A DNA stretch of 64,000 nucleotides, taken from Arcanobacterium sp. S3PF19. Its GTDB lineage: Bacteria > Actinomycetota > Actinomycetes > Actinomycetales > Actinomycetaceae. Below, one piece after another: positions 55,775 to 64,000 of this stretch. The notes beneath the pieces were generated by a model that was not told where the DNA came from, did not search any database, and saw only the letters and a list, made by a program, of their open reading frames with translations. A program made the position numbers and the translations under genes. Where the stretch lies: assembly GCF_000758825.1 (NCBI RefSeq), contig NZ_JRMX01000013.1:117431-181430 (forward strand), written 5' to 3'. Numbering within the stretch: the stretch's first letter is position 1; every line of letters begins with the position of its first letter.

Positions 55775-57835
55775 ATGCGGAAAATCACGAAAGCGGGCGT
55801 AAAGCGGCGTCTGGGGATGTACGGGATGCGCGGACGTTTGGCCCTGGCGGAAATGATTGAGACCGGGGATTTTCCCGGGCGGGGGAGAAATACGCCCGTT
55901 ACCGATTTTCGCAGGTGGGTGAGGAGTTTTGACGGCAGACGCGATGAGGGATTCCCGCAGGAGTGGCGCACGGACAGGCGTTTGCCTTTCGCAAACCCCG
56001 CCCGCGTGGCTGTGGTGATGCACGTCTTTTATCCGGAGCTTGTGGACGAGATTGTTTCTTATCTGGAGAACATCCCGGTGGAATTTGATCTTCTGGTCAC
56101 CAATTCTTCGGGCCGGGAAATTTCCGCAGACCGTTTTCGCTGCCGTTCGGGGAAACTGAACAATGTGGCGGTGCTGAAAGCCGATAACCACGGGCGCGAT
56201 ATCTTCCCCCTGGTGCAGCTGGTGAATGCGGGATTTCTGGATCCCTACGAGCTGCTGATCAAAGTCCATACCAAAAAAAGTGCCTGGCGCGCCGGGCACG
56301 CCGCGCTTGCCGGCGACGGCGAGTCCTGGAAACGGGAGCTGCTCGGCGGATTACTGGGCAGCAAAGAACGCGTAACCGAAATTTTGCAGGCGTTTGCCTG
56401 CGATCCGCATCTGGGAATGCTCACGGTTGAGGGAAACATTGTGGGCGCGGAGCATTGGGGCGGAGACCGGAGAAACGTTGCCGAACTGCTGAAGCGGCTG
56501 CAAATGACGCCGGGCAATCCGAAGGATCTGCAGTTTCCCGCCGGGTCGATGTATGTGGCACGCGGTTTTGCCGTGCAGGGCCTGCGGGCACTGTGCCTGA
56601 ATAAAGAGGACTTTGAGAGCGAAGCAGGCCAGATAGACGGAACGACGGCTCATGCGCTTGAGCGGATGATGGGAATTTTAACCCTGGAGGCGGGTCTGAA
56701 ACTTGGCGACACCTCGGATCTGCGCCCGGCGGAGGACGATTCGTGGAAGCGTTTCGCGCTTAATGCCGAACGGGTATCCCGCGCCGTCACAGTTCCGTTC
56801 TATCTGCCGCAGTTCCATCCCAACCGGGAAAATGACCGCTGGTGGGGAAAAGGCTTTACGGAATGGACAAACGTCACCCGGGCAAAACCCGTATTTTTGG
56901 GACACCACCAACCGGGTCTGCCCTCCGAACTTGGCTATTACGATCTGCGTCTGGACAGCGTGCGCGACGCGCAGCAGTCTTTGGCGGCTGAACACGGCAT
57001 TGCCGGGTTTATGTATTATTACTACTGGTTTTCGGGGAAAAGACTGCTGAATCTGCCGATTGAAAGACTGCGCTCCTCGGATACCGAAACGCCGTTTTGC
57101 TTTATGTGGGCGAACGAAAACTGGACGCGCAGCTGGGACGGGCGTGACGCGGATGTGATTATGGGTCAGGACTATTCGGCCGTGCCCGCGGAGGAATTTA
57201 TCGACGATATTCTCGAATTCCTGCTTGACCGGCGTTATCTTCGGCTCAACGGGAAGGCGGTGCTGGCGGTGTACCGCCCCGCGCAGATTCCCGATTTTGC
57301 CGGCGTGGTTGCACGCTGGCGGGAGAAGGCGCGTGCGGCGGGGGCCGGTGAACTGCTGATTCTCGCCGTGGAAGTGGCAAAGCAGTTTGACGGTCTGGGA
57401 GCCGGCTGGGATGAGCCCGGTGTGGACGGAACACTGATGTTTCCGCCGCATAATCTGACGTGGGACGGTGTTTCGATGCAGAAAATGCGCCCGGACAGGC
57501 GTTTCCGGGGGCGTTTTCTGAGCTACCGCAAAATTGCCGCCCGCGCAATCCGAAAAATTTGGGCGCTGGATCCGAGGCAGTATCCGGGAGTCATGGTCAA
57601 TTTTGACAATACCGCGCGCAGGCAGTGGAAATCGGATATTTGGTGGGGGTCAAATCCCTATACGTTCCACCGGTGGCTGCTTGCGTGTGTGGATTCCGTG
57701 GCAGACCGGGATGCGGCGGACCGGCTTGTGTTTGTCAATGCCTGGAACGAATGGGCCGAGGGCGCCGTTTTGGAGCCCACCGCGCGTTACGGAAGAACCT
57801 ATCTGCAGGCCGTGCGTAACGTGCTGTGGTCTTGA
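55775..57835 (+). CDS. RgpF-WbsX two-domain glycan-assembly protein
   Basis: A 686-residue fusion. Residues 77-315 match RgpF-like transferases (VAVVMHVFYPELVDEIVSYL, NHGRDIFPLVQLVNAGFLDPYELLIKVHTKKS). Residues 339-686 match the WbsX family (VPFYLPQFHPNRENDRWWGKGFTEWTNV, MWANENWTRSWDG, and FVNAWNEWAEGAVLEPTARYG), proposed glycosyltransferase/hydrolase-like enzymes of O-antigen loci. ATG 55775 is used; ATG 55760 overlaps the previous gene and is an alternative. Such RgpF-WbsX fusions occur in rhamnan clusters, fitting the neighbouring rhamnose genes. Confidence 0.88.
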   Translation: MRKITKAGVKRRLGMYGMRGRLALAEMIETGDFPGRGRNTPVTDFRRWVRSFDGRRDEGFPQEWRTDRRLPFANPARVAVVMHVFYPELVDEIVSYLENIPVEFDLLVTNSSGREISADRFRCRSGKLNNVAVLKADNHGRDIFPLVQLVNAGFLDPYELLIKVHTKKSAWRAGHAALAGDGESWKRELLGGLLGSKERVTEILQAFACDPHLGMLTVEGNIVGAEHWGGDRRNVAELLKRLQMTPGNPKDLQFPAGSMYVARGFAVQGLRALCLNKEDFESEAGQIDGTTAHALERMMGILTLEAGLKLGDTSDLRPAEDDSWKRFALNAERVSRAVTVPFYLPQFHPNRENDRWWGKGFTEWTNVTRAKPVFLGHHQPGLPSELGYYDLRLDSVRDAQQSLAAEHGIAGFMYYYYWFSGKRLLNLPIERLRSSDTETPFCFMWANENWTRSWDGRDADVIMGQDYSAVPAEEFIDDILEFLLDRRYLRLNGKAVLAVYRPAQIPDFAGVVARWREKARAAGAGELLILAVEVAKQFDGLGAGWDEPGVDGTLMFPPHNLTWDGVSMQKMRPDRRFRGRFLSYRKIAARAIRKIWALDPRQYPGVMVNFDNTARRQWKSDIWWGSNPYTFHRWLLACVDSVADRDAADRLVFVNAWNEWAEGAVLEPTARYGRTYLQAVRNVLWS

Positions 57836-57870
57836 TTTCAACATTTTGGGGACGGAAAAAGGGGAAAGCG

Positions 57871-59451
57871 ATGCATCCGGTGAAAACCAAATATACGAAG
57901 TACGTGTACGCTCTGGGGCTGATCTGCGTTTTCCTTTCCGGTCTGGCGTGGGTGCTGGCATCTCCCATCGGCGGATCGCCTGACGACGACTACCACATGG
58001 GATCGATTTGGTGCCCGCGGGGAACGGATACCTGTGAGACGAAAATCGTCCGCGGGCAGCCGGAGAAAATGGTTCCCGAGCCCGTGGCGCGCGCATCTTC
58101 GTGCCATGCTTTCCATCCGGAGCGGTCGGGAGAGTGTACAAACCGCTACCGCGACGGGGTAAAGGCGCCCACCGCACGTTACGACAGAGGCACATATCCG
58201 CCCGGATATTACCGTTTTCAGCATCTTTTTGTGCGCCCCGACGTCGGCACTTCCGTGCTGCTGATGCGCACGGTCAATCTGCTGATCGCGGTGGCTCTGC
58301 TGGGAACGCTTGCCGTTACGGTTCCTTCCCGGTTCCGCGAACATTATCTGCTTGCGATGCTGGTTTCCTGGATTCCGATGGGGTGGTATTTTATTGCTTC
58401 GATCAATCCCAGCTCGTGGGCGATTGTGGGTGTTTTCGTTTATGCTGCGGCACTGTTTTCCTCGCTGTGGGGCACAGGGAAAATGCGGTGGGTCAATTTG
58501 GCATTGGCGCTGCCCGGCGCGGTGCTCGCAGTCACTTCGCGCGGCGATTCCGCATTTTATCTTTTCGTGGTGACGCTGGCGCTTGTTTTTGCCGTTCCCC
58601 GAAAAAGATGGAAACTGCCGCACGTGGTTTTGGGCGCGGTGCTGAGCGTCGCCGGCGTGCTGATTATGTTTTCCGCCGGCCAGTCCACAACCGTGGTCAA
58701 AGGATCGGTGCAGCACAATGCGGACTTTTTTAAAACTCTGCGGCAGTCGCTGCTGTTTTTCGGCGAGTATTTTGCCGGTTTTTTTGGCAGGAACCGCGGG
58801 CCGGGCTGGTTTGACGTTTCGTTGGACGGCCCGGTGACGATTTACGCGCTGATCCTTTTCGGAGCCGTTTTGCTGACCGCGATCAGGTCCGGTTCCCTGC
58901 GGAAATGGCTTTCCGCGGCGGTTGTCCTGGGCACGATATTTGCGGTGCCGATGATGTCCGTGCTCAAAGGAATGACCGCCCATTACATCATGTATCAGCC
59001 GCGCTATATGCTTCCTTTGCTGGCTGTGCTGATGTTTTTGCTGCTTGCGGGCAAAGCACGGGAAAAAATTATTTTTTCGCCGGTGCAGCTCGGTTTCCTC
59101 TTCTTCGGTTTCGCGCTGGTTCATGCTCTCAGCCTGCGTCTGACGCTGTGGCGTTACGTTTCCGGCCTCGACAACGTCTATACCGTGCCGTTTAATCTGG
59201 ACGCGAACATCAGATGGTGGTGGAATATCCCGGTTTCTCCCTTCCGGGTGTGGATCATCTCTTCGCTGCTGTTTGCGGCCGCGCTGTGTCTCTTTGCCGC
59301 CGTTTTGCGCGTGTCGGGCGCACAGCCGAAACAGGGTGGGCAAACAGGTGCGGAAACGGATCCCCGGTGTGCCCCCACCGCTTTGAAAGAGCCGGTATCT
59401 GCGCTGCCGGCAGCCGAAATTTCCGCGGCGGAAAATCCGCCGGCCTGTTAA
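57871..59451 (+). CDS. DUF2142 GT-C-like membrane glycosyltransferase
   Basis: A 526-residue integral membrane protein with about eleven to twelve hydrophobic segments. A first-loop acidic motif SPDDDYH (Asp38-40) follows helix 1, where GT-C enzymes hold their catalytic acid. The DUF2142 hallmarks (YPPGYYRFQHLFVRP, the WIPMGWYFIASINPSSWAIVG block and MYQPRYMLPLLAV) are present. GT-C proteins use polyprenyl-phosphate sugars outside the membrane, which the GT2-DUF2304 pair at 60.6-61.7 kb would make. AAGGGGAAAG precedes ATG 57871. It converges with the acyltransferase, overlapping by 4 bases. Confidence 0.85.
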   Translation: MHPVKTKYTKYVYALGLICVFLSGLAWVLASPIGGSPDDDYHMGSIWCPRGTDTCETKIVRGQPEKMVPEPVARASSCHAFHPERSGECTNRYRDGVKAPTARYDRGTYPPGYYRFQHLFVRPDVGTSVLLMRTVNLLIAVALLGTLAVTVPSRFREHYLLAMLVSWIPMGWYFIASINPSSWAIVGVFVYAAALFSSLWGTGKMRWVNLALALPGAVLAVTSRGDSAFYLFVVTLALVFAVPRKRWKLPHVVLGAVLSVAGVLIMFSAGQSTTVVKGSVQHNADFFKTLRQSLLFFGEYFAGFFGRNRGPGWFDVSLDGPVTIYALILFGAVLLTAIRSGSLRKWLSAAVVLGTIFAVPMMSVLKGMTAHYIMYQPRYMLPLLAVLMFLLLAGKAREKIIFSPVQLGFLFFGFALVHALSLRLTLWRYVSGLDNVYTVPFNLDANIRWWWNIPVSPFRVWIISSLLFAAALCLFAAVLRVSGAQPKQGGQTGAETDPRCAPTALKEPVSALPAAEISAAENPPAC

Positions 59452-60524
59452 TCTCCTGCCGGCCGGCGCAGCGCCGCCCTCACCGCTTTGACCGTCCGGG
59501 TTCCGATTTGGGCGAAAATCAGGGAGAGGAAGCACGCCGGTACAATATTCAGCCACAGGGGCATTGCCCCGCCTTGCGGAAAGTGGCGGGAGAAGAAAAA
59601 TACCAGAGCCTGCTGCACGGGGAAACCCCAGAGGAAAATTCCGTATGAGTAATCCTGTTTTGCGCTGAAAGAATCGAAAATATGTTTCGTTCCCCATCCG
59701 AACCAGAAGCAGAGGTAGGGAAAGAACACCAGCATTGCGGCCAGGTCGTATCCGAAGGAGCAGCCGAGGAAAAAGCAGACTCCGGATACCGCGGCTATCA
59801 GGGGAGAAAGCGGTATGCGGTCGCGGAAAACCCAGATCTCCATTCCCAGGCAGAACTCCAGTACCGCGCGTACCGCGCTGAGCATGAAGCCGCCGCCGAA
59901 AACGGCGTAGAGACACGCTGCCGCGATCAGGACGGCGAAAAGAAAAAGCATTATCCGTCTGCCGAAGCCGGTGATTTTGAATACGGCAAAGCAGAACAGA
60001 TAGCATACGAACTGAACCGACAGTACCCATAAAGAGCCGTTGACCACGTCCGGATAGGGATTTGCCCCAAATACGCCGGGCAGCGTATGTATCGGAAACA
60101 GAACGCAGTTAAGCAGATAACGGTAGGTTTGGGGAGAGGAAAAATATGCGGCCGGAGTGAGATCGCTTATAAACACACCTGCCAGAATTACGCACAGACA
60201 GACGCATAGGGCAAGTTCGGGGAAAATGCGCAAAACGCGGCGGCGGAAGAATTCGCTGAATTTCCGGTGCCGTTCGCAGCTTTTCGCAATAAGGAAACCG
60301 CTGTACAGAAAGAATACCGCCACGGCAATCCCGCCTACGCTCAGGCGGTTGCCGCTTACCCTGTCAAACCATGTGCCGGGGTTGTCCGGGCCCTGCGTAA
60401 TGCTGAAAGAATGGGAAAAAATCACGCCCAGCGCGGCGAGAACGCGAATCAGATTGAGATTGTTGTGCCTCCCGTGGAGACACCGGGAAAGTTTCTTCGT
60501 GTTGCGGGAAAAATATGTGCCCAT
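59448..60524 (-). CDS. Acyltransferase-3 family membrane protein
   Basis: A 358-residue acyltransferase with about ten membrane segments. The opening NLIRVLAALGVIFSHSFSI carries the conserved R and H (acyl-acceptor site), and RRVLRIFPELALCV with R-R-x-x-R-I-x-P is the second family motif. It probably O-acetylates the exported glycan. It is the last gene of the reverse-strand set rfbA-rfbD-GT2-DUF2304-acyltransferase. The lone upstream position 60525-60573 is a 49-base gap. Confidence 0.9.
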   Translation of the reverse strand: MGTYFSRNTKKLSRCLHGRHNNLNLIRVLAALGVIFSHSFSITQGPDNPGTWFDRVSGNRLSVGGIAVAVFFLYSGFLIAKSCERHRKFSEFFRRRVLRIFPELALCVCLCVILAGVFISDLTPAAYFSSPQTYRYLLNCVLFPIHTLPGVFGANPYPDVVNGSLWVLSVQFVCYLFCFAVFKITGFGRRIMLFLFAVLIAAACLYAVFGGGFMLSAVRAVLEFCLGMEIWVFRDRIPLSPLIAAVSGVCFFLGCSFGYDLAAMLVFFPYLCFWFGWGTKHIFDSFSAKQDYSYGIFLWGFPVQQALVFFFSRHFPQGGAMPLWLNIVPACFLSLIFAQIGTRTVKAVRAALRRPAGD

Positions 60525-60573
60525 TGCCCTGTTTCGCTGTCTTCGTTCGGATCTTTCTTTGCCCCGGCGGCGG

Positions 60574-60942
60574 TCAGCCCTCTGCGGGCCGCTCTGTTTT
60601 ATTTTCCAGTTCTTCGACCCGGTTTTTGAGCAGAGCGATTTCTTCCGTCAGCCGGCGGTTTGTTTCCTTGTTTTTTGAAAGATCAATGCTGAATTGCAGG
60701 CAGATCAGCAGCAGAAAAATTCCCGCCAGGAAAAAGCCCAAATTCAGCGGAACAATGACCCCCGCCATTTGCGACAGCCTGCGCAGCGTGTTGGGAAAAA
60801 CGGAAATTATCAGCACGGCGGCGCCGATCACCGTCCACCAGTGGGCGTAGCGTTCCTTCATGTGGTAGGTGCGCAGACTGCGGAAAATCAAAACAAATAC
60901 AATCAGCGAAAAAACTATGCCCAGATAATAAGTGCTATTCAT
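60574..60942 (-). CDS. DUF2304 small membrane protein (GacJ-like)
   Basis: A 122-residue protein with three hydrophobic segments, then a C-terminal coiled coil (TNRRLTEEIALLKNRVEELENK). This is the architecture of DUF2304/GacJ, which in streptococci binds and stimulates the GT2 enzyme GacI. Its start overlaps the GT2 gene by 8 bases, so the two are coupled. ATG 60942 is preferred over 60975. The pairing supports a two-component polyprenyl-phosphate sugar synthase. Confidence 0.85.
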   Translation of the reverse strand: MNSTYYLGIVFSLIVFVLIFRSLRTYHMKERYAHWWTVIGAAVLIISVFPNTLRRLSQMAGVIVPLNLGFFLAGIFLLLICLQFSIDLSKNKETNRRLTEEIALLKNRVEELENKTERPAEG

Positions 60943-61657
60943 GTATGGTCCTATGTGTTTTGCGCGTAACCGCAATTGCCAATGCGAATACCGCTCTGAA
61001 CAGGTATTTTGCGGACTGGTACGGATTATGTGAGGGTGTGCCGCCCATGCGTTTGCGCATCTTTACGGGCACTTCGGCAATTTTTGCCCCGGAGCGGGAG
61101 GCAATCACCAGAGACTCCAATGTGTCGCCCAGATACTCCGCCGGAAAATCCGTGGCAAAAAGGGCAATCAGGGGTTTGGAGGCAAGCTTGAAACCGGAAG
61201 TGGTGTCGGTAAGCTTCGTTTTGCAGATATGCGACAGCGTTTTGGATAAGACTTTCATGGCCCATTTTCTCGGTCCGTGCACGTCGTATCCCGTTTCCTG
61301 CGCAAAGCGCGATCCGATTACCAGGTCAAGACCGTCTTCCGTTGCTTTTCGGATCATCGCCGGGATATTGCGCGCATCATGCTGACCGTCTGCGTCCACC
61401 TGCACGGCCCAGTCGAAATCATGCCGGCGGGCGTATAAATAGCCTGCCCGCATTGCGCCGCCGACGCCCAGATTTACCGGCAGGTCGAGCAGCTGTACGC
61501 CCTGTGAACGCGCAACCTGCGCCGTGTTGTCCTCGGATCCGTCCGAAACAACAAGTATCGTGCTTTGCGGCAGGTGCCCCCGGATTTCCGCGCATACGGC
61601 AGCCAGAGATTTTTCTTCGTTATAAGCAGGGATGATTACCAGTACTTTTTCTTTCAA
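60935..61657 (-). CDS. Polyprenyl-phosphate glycosyltransferase, GT2 (DPM1/GacI-like)
   Basis: A 240-residue GT2 enzyme. KVLVIIPAYNEEKSLAAV, VVSDGSEDNT, NLGVGGAMRAGYLYA and VQVDADGQHDARNIPAM (D-x-D) mark the dolichol-phosphate-mannose-synthase-like group, and GPRKWAMKVLSKTL with TKLTDTTSGFKL follow. The TTG at 61657 is preferred because AAAGGAG lies 6 bases upstream; the ATG at 61675 overlaps that ribosome site. Lacking transmembrane helices, it would need the adjacent DUF2304 protein at the membrane. The sugar is unknown. Confidence 0.9.
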   Translation of the reverse strand: MKEKVLVIIPAYNEEKSLAAVCAEIRGHLPQSTILVVSDGSEDNTAQVARSQGVQLLDLPVNLGVGGAMRAGYLYARRHDFDWAVQVDADGQHDARNIPAMIRKATEDGLDLVIGSRFAQETGYDVHGPRKWAMKVLSKTLSHICKTKLTDTTSGFKLASKPLIALFATDFPAEYLGDTLESLVIASRSGAKIAEVPVKMRKRMGGTPSHNPYQSAKYLFRAVFALAIAVTRKTHRTIHE

Positions 61658-61699
61658 AAAAACTCCTTTACGCATTGAAAGCCCGTATGCGGGTGCGGG

Positions 61700-62575
61700 C
61701 TATGCCCGGGCGGAGGCGGGATCCTCCGGCACAAGCACGGTATCTGCCGCCGCGTGCCATCTTTCCCGCCAGTCTCCGATCGGTTCGATACCGATTTTAC
61801 GCAGTTCGCCGTGGGCAAGTGCGGAAAAGGAGGGGCGCTTTGCGGGCCTGTCGAATGCGGCGGCGGTGGTTTCCAGAACCATTGACGGGTCTTTCCCCAC
61901 TGCCTTCATGATTTCTTTGGTGAATCCGTTCCAGGAAGTCTTTCCGCAGCTGGTGCCGTGGTAAATCCCGGTCGGCGCTTTGGCCTGTGCCAGGCGCACA
62001 ATCAGATCGGCCAGATCCACGGTCCATGTGGGCTGCCCCACTTCGTCCGTTACGACTTTTAGCGTATCATGGCTCTGCGCCAGCCGAACCATCGTCTTTG
62101 GGAAACAGTTCCCGAATCTGCCGTAAAGCCATGCGGTGCGTACGATCAGATAGTCTTTTGTGTAGGTCTGCACCGCCCATTCTCCCGCGGCTTTTGTGCG
62201 CCCGTAGGCGGAGAGGGGATCGGGGGCGTCGTATTCGTTCCAGGGCGTTGTGCCGTCTCCGCGAAATACGTAATCGGTGGAAACCTGTATCAGCCGCGCG
62301 CCCGTTTGCGCGCATCTGCGCGCCAGATTCGCTGCTCCCGTGGCATTGACCCGAAAAGCTGTGCCTTCGTTTTCCTCGGCGGGATCAACGGCGGTGAAAG
62401 CCGCACAGTTAACGACTATGTCCTGCCCGGGCGTGAGCGCGCCCTGTACGGACGCGGCATCCGTAATGTCGATATCGCCCAGATCCAGGGCCGTTATTTC
62501 GTATCCCTCCCGCTTCACACGGGTAATCAGATCCGTTCCCAGCATTCCTTTGGCGCCGACAATTGTCCACTTCAT
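61700..62575 (-). CDS. rfbD: dTDP-4-dehydrorhamnose reductase
   Basis: A 291-residue RmlD enzyme completing dTDP-L-rhamnose. NADPH-binding VGAKGMLGTDL is at residues 6-16, VNCAAFTAVDPAEE, STDYVFRGDG, and the catalytic Tyr-Lys in LSAYGRTKAAGEW are in order. ATG 62575 follows GGAAG by 8 bases. It lies 49 bases after rfbA and 42 bases before the GT2 gene, in one operon. It is a single-domain protein. Confidence 0.96.
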   Translation of the reverse strand: MKWTIVGAKGMLGTDLITRVKREGYEITALDLGDIDITDAASVQGALTPGQDIVVNCAAFTAVDPAEENEGTAFRVNATGAANLARRCAQTGARLIQVSTDYVFRGDGTTPWNEYDAPDPLSAYGRTKAAGEWAVQTYTKDYLIVRTAWLYGRFGNCFPKTMVRLAQSHDTLKVVTDEVGQPTWTVDLADLIVRLAQAKAPTGIYHGTSCGKTSWNGFTKEIMKAVGKDPSMVLETTAAAFDRPAKRPSFSALAHGELRKIGIEPIGDWRERWHAAADTVLVPEDPASARA

Positions 62576-62624
62576 ATATTTCACTTCCTGTTTTGCTTTT
62601 ACCCGGTTTTCGGCCGGAAAATTT

Positions 62625-63494
62625 TTATTTTCCCTGACTCAAAATACGCAGCAGATACTCGCCGTAGCCGGATTTGCGCAGCGGCTCGGCTCTCCGGGCG
62701 AGACCTTCGTCGTCGATGAAGCCCATGCGCCAGGCGACTTCTTCGGGGCAGCCGATCTTCAGGCCCTGGCGTGCTTCGACCGTGCGCACAAACGATGTTG
62801 CGTCCGCAAGGGAAGCAAACGTGCCCGTATCGAGCCAGGCGGTTCCGCGCGGCAGGACTTCCACGGCAAGTTTTCCGGCTTCCAGATAGGCTTTGTTGAT
62901 ATCCGTGATTTCATATTCCCCGCGCGGTGAGGGGCGCAGATTTTTTGCGATTTCCACGACGTTGTTGTCGTAAAAATACAGGCCCGGCACGGCATAATCC
63001 GATTTCGGGTGCTGCGGTTTTTCTTCGATGGAAAGTGCGCGCATATTGCTGTCGAATTCAACTACGCCGTAACGCCGGGGATCGTTTACGTGGTAGGCGA
63101 ACACCGCGCCGCCGTCGGGGTTCGTGTGCCGGCGCAGTCTTGTGCCCATCCCGGGGCCGTAGAAGATGTTGTCGCCCAGGACGAGGGCCGCCGCCTCATT
63201 GCCGATGTGCTCCGCGCCGAGCACGAAAGCCTGTGCGAGACCGTTGGGTGTTTCCTGCGTGACGTAACTTAAATTTACGCCCAGTGCGGAGCCGTCGCCG
63301 AGCAGACGCCGGAACTGGTCCCGGTCGTGCACAGTGGTGATAACCAGAATGTCCTGAATTCCGGCGAGCATCAGGGTGGTCATCGGATAATAGACCATCG
63401 GTTTGTCGTATACCGGCACGAGCTGTTTGGAAATCGCCTTTGTGATCGGGTGTAAACGGGTGCCGGATCCCCCGGCGAGAATAATTCCGCGCAT
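62625..63494 (-). CDS. rfbA: Glucose-1-phosphate thymidylyltransferase
   Basis: A 289-residue RmlA enzyme making dTDP-glucose, first step to dTDP-L-rhamnose. [35 protein letters not shown] is the invariant N-terminal block, [10 protein letters not shown] carries the catalytic Asp, and [20 protein letters not shown] follows. AAAAGGAGC precedes the ATG. First gene of the rfbA-rfbD-GT2-DUF2304-acyltransferase operon and divergent from the choline-binding protein gene. Confidence 0.97.
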   Translation of the reverse strand: MRGIILAGGSGTRLHPITKAISKQLVPVYDKPMVYYPMTTLMLAGIQDILVITTVHDRDQFRRLLGDGSALGVNLSYVTQETPNGLAQAFVLGAEHIGNEAAALVLGDNIFYGPGMGTRLRRHTNPDGGAVFAYHVNDPRRYGVVEFDSNMRALSIEEKPQHPKSDYAVPGLYFYDNNVVEIAKNLRPSPRGEYEITDINKAYLEAGKLAVEVLPRGTAWLDTGTFASLADATSFVRTVEARQGLKIGCPEEVAWRMGFIDDEGLARRAEPLRKSGYGEYLLRILSQGK

Positions 63495-63570
63495 TGACTG
63501 CTCCTTTTAAAACGTCTAAGGGAAATTATATCATTTGTGCGGTTTTCTCTTTAACCGGGGAGAGATGAAT

Positions 63571-63582
63571 TATCATAGAAAC
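63571..63582 (+). promoter_or_regulatory. Leaderless promoter of the choline-binding protein gene
   Basis: TATCAT at 63571-63576 lies exactly 6 bases before the ATG at 63583. No ribosome site is near. Confidence 0.6.
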
Positions 63583-64000
63583 ATGGCACATATACACAGG
63601 CGCGTTGTTCCCGTTATTGCCGCTTTCTTTTTGCTGCTTGGCTCTGTTGCGTACGCAGACACGGAACCGGCAGGTTCAGGCTCCGGCTTGGCGGCAGCCG
63701 GGCAGGCAGATGCAGGCGGCAGCCAAGCCGGAGCCGCGGACAATCCCCCTGCGGCGAATCGGGCAGCGGGGAATTGGGTTCATTCCCCAATCGGAAAATG
63801 GTGGTGGCGAAATGCCGACGGTTCGTACCCGAAATCGGGCACTGCCCTTATTGGCGGAGTCGAGTACTGTTTTGACGATTTCGGCTATATGCGTACCGGT
63901 TGGGTGCATGCCGGTGACGGTTGGCGTTTTTACGGTGATTCCGGTGGGCGTGCCGTTGGTTGGGTGAAGCCCGGGCGGTATTGGTATTATGTGGATCCTG
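63583..64000 (+). CDS. Secreted protein with choline-binding-type cell-wall repeats (partial)
   Basis: The first 139 residues of a secreted protein cut off by the window end. A signal peptide (MAHIHRRVVPVIAAFFLLLG, with cleavage likely after AYA near residue 25) is followed by a low-complexity Gly/Ala/Ser/Gln linker of about 38 residues. Then come aromatic repeats: GKWWWRNADGS, GYMRTGWVHAGDGWRFYGDSG and GRAVGWVKPGRYWYYVDP. The GW-x-W/YY spacing is that of choline-binding (CW_1-type) repeats, which bind phosphocholine on wall polymers of pneumococci. Proximity to the lic locus supports phosphocholine as ligand. Any catalytic domain lies beyond the window. Confidence 0.82.
   Translation, partial: MAHIHRRVVPVIAAFFLLLGSVAYADTEPAGSGSGLAAAGQADAGGSQAGAADNPPAANRAAGNWVHSPIGKWWWRNADGSYPKSGTALIGGVEYCFDDFGYMRTGWVHAGDGWRFYGDSGGRAVGWVKPGRYWYYVDP

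Noticed and set aside
55760..55775. Possible frameshift joining the RgpF protein to the RgpF-WbsX protein
   Set aside because: Each has its own start, stop and complete domain; adjacent RgpF paralogues are normal in rhamnan loci.
57838..60030. 730-codon open frame on the reverse strand
   Set aside because: It lies antisense to the DUF2142 gene and acyltransferase end; its translation is Arg/His/Gln/Pro-rich with no recognisable domain. It is a shadow of real coding sequence.

Overview
This 64 kb window is chromosomal DNA of a moderately G+C-rich actinomycetote. I infer a member of the Actinomycetaceae (Mobiluncus/Actinomyces-like), but no 16S or other decisive marker is present. The reasons are a 7Fe FdxA-type ferredoxin, tandem LytR-CpsA-Psr proteins, an Rv1264-like adenylate cyclase, a compact leucine tRNA, and many genes whose -10 box (TANNNT) lies 6-7 bases before an ATG/GTG, the geometry of leaderless transcripts. 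No phage, transposon, IS element, CRISPR array or rRNA was seen.

Positions 1-14,450 are housekeeping: a truncated nhaA, tRNA-Leu(UAA), an ABC exporter, a BI-1 family membrane protein, an FKBP isomerase, msrA, greA, a hemolysin III family protein, uppS, a pfkB-xseB-xseA cluster, ispH, rmuC and ychF. Positions 14,580-19,060 form a metal island: an iron/siderophore ABC transporter behind a DtxR-like palindrome, then an ArsR sensor translationally coupled to a CDF efflux pump. A stand-alone trpB (19,097-20,467) sits behind a textbook attenuator with a Trp-Trp leader peptide. Positions 20,695-39,963 carry a phosphatase, a hydrolase, an M18 aminopeptidase, an acyl-CoA-ligase-like enzyme, lipB-lipA, an opp peptide importer with fused OppDF ATPases, typA, fdxA, maf, an adenylate cyclase and an OmpR-type two-component system.

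The most notable part is 40,017-64,000, about 24 kb of cell-surface glycan genes. It contains two LCP ligases and a lic-type phosphocholine locus. That locus has a LicB-like choline permease, a three-domain protein (winged helix + LicC-like cytidylyltransferase + LicA-like choline kinase), a Wzx-like flippase and LicD. All four dTDP-L-rhamnose genes follow in two separate places, with several GT2 transferases, a Wzm/Wzt exporter with a glycan-binding C-terminus, RgpF/WbsX-type transferases, a DUF2142 GT-C-like protein, an acyltransferase, and a GacI/GacJ-like pair (polyprenyl-phosphate GT2 + DUF2304). At the right edge a secreted protein with choline-binding-type repeats begins.

Inferred working model: a rhamnose-rich polymer is assembled inside, exported by Wzm/Wzt, modified outside by the DUF2142 protein and acyltransferase, anchored by LCP proteins and decorated with phosphocholine by the lic products. 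Secreted repeat proteins could then dock on the phosphocholine. A 20-bp perfect palindrome upstream of the fused LicC/LicA gene may be the operator for its own N-terminal winged helix.
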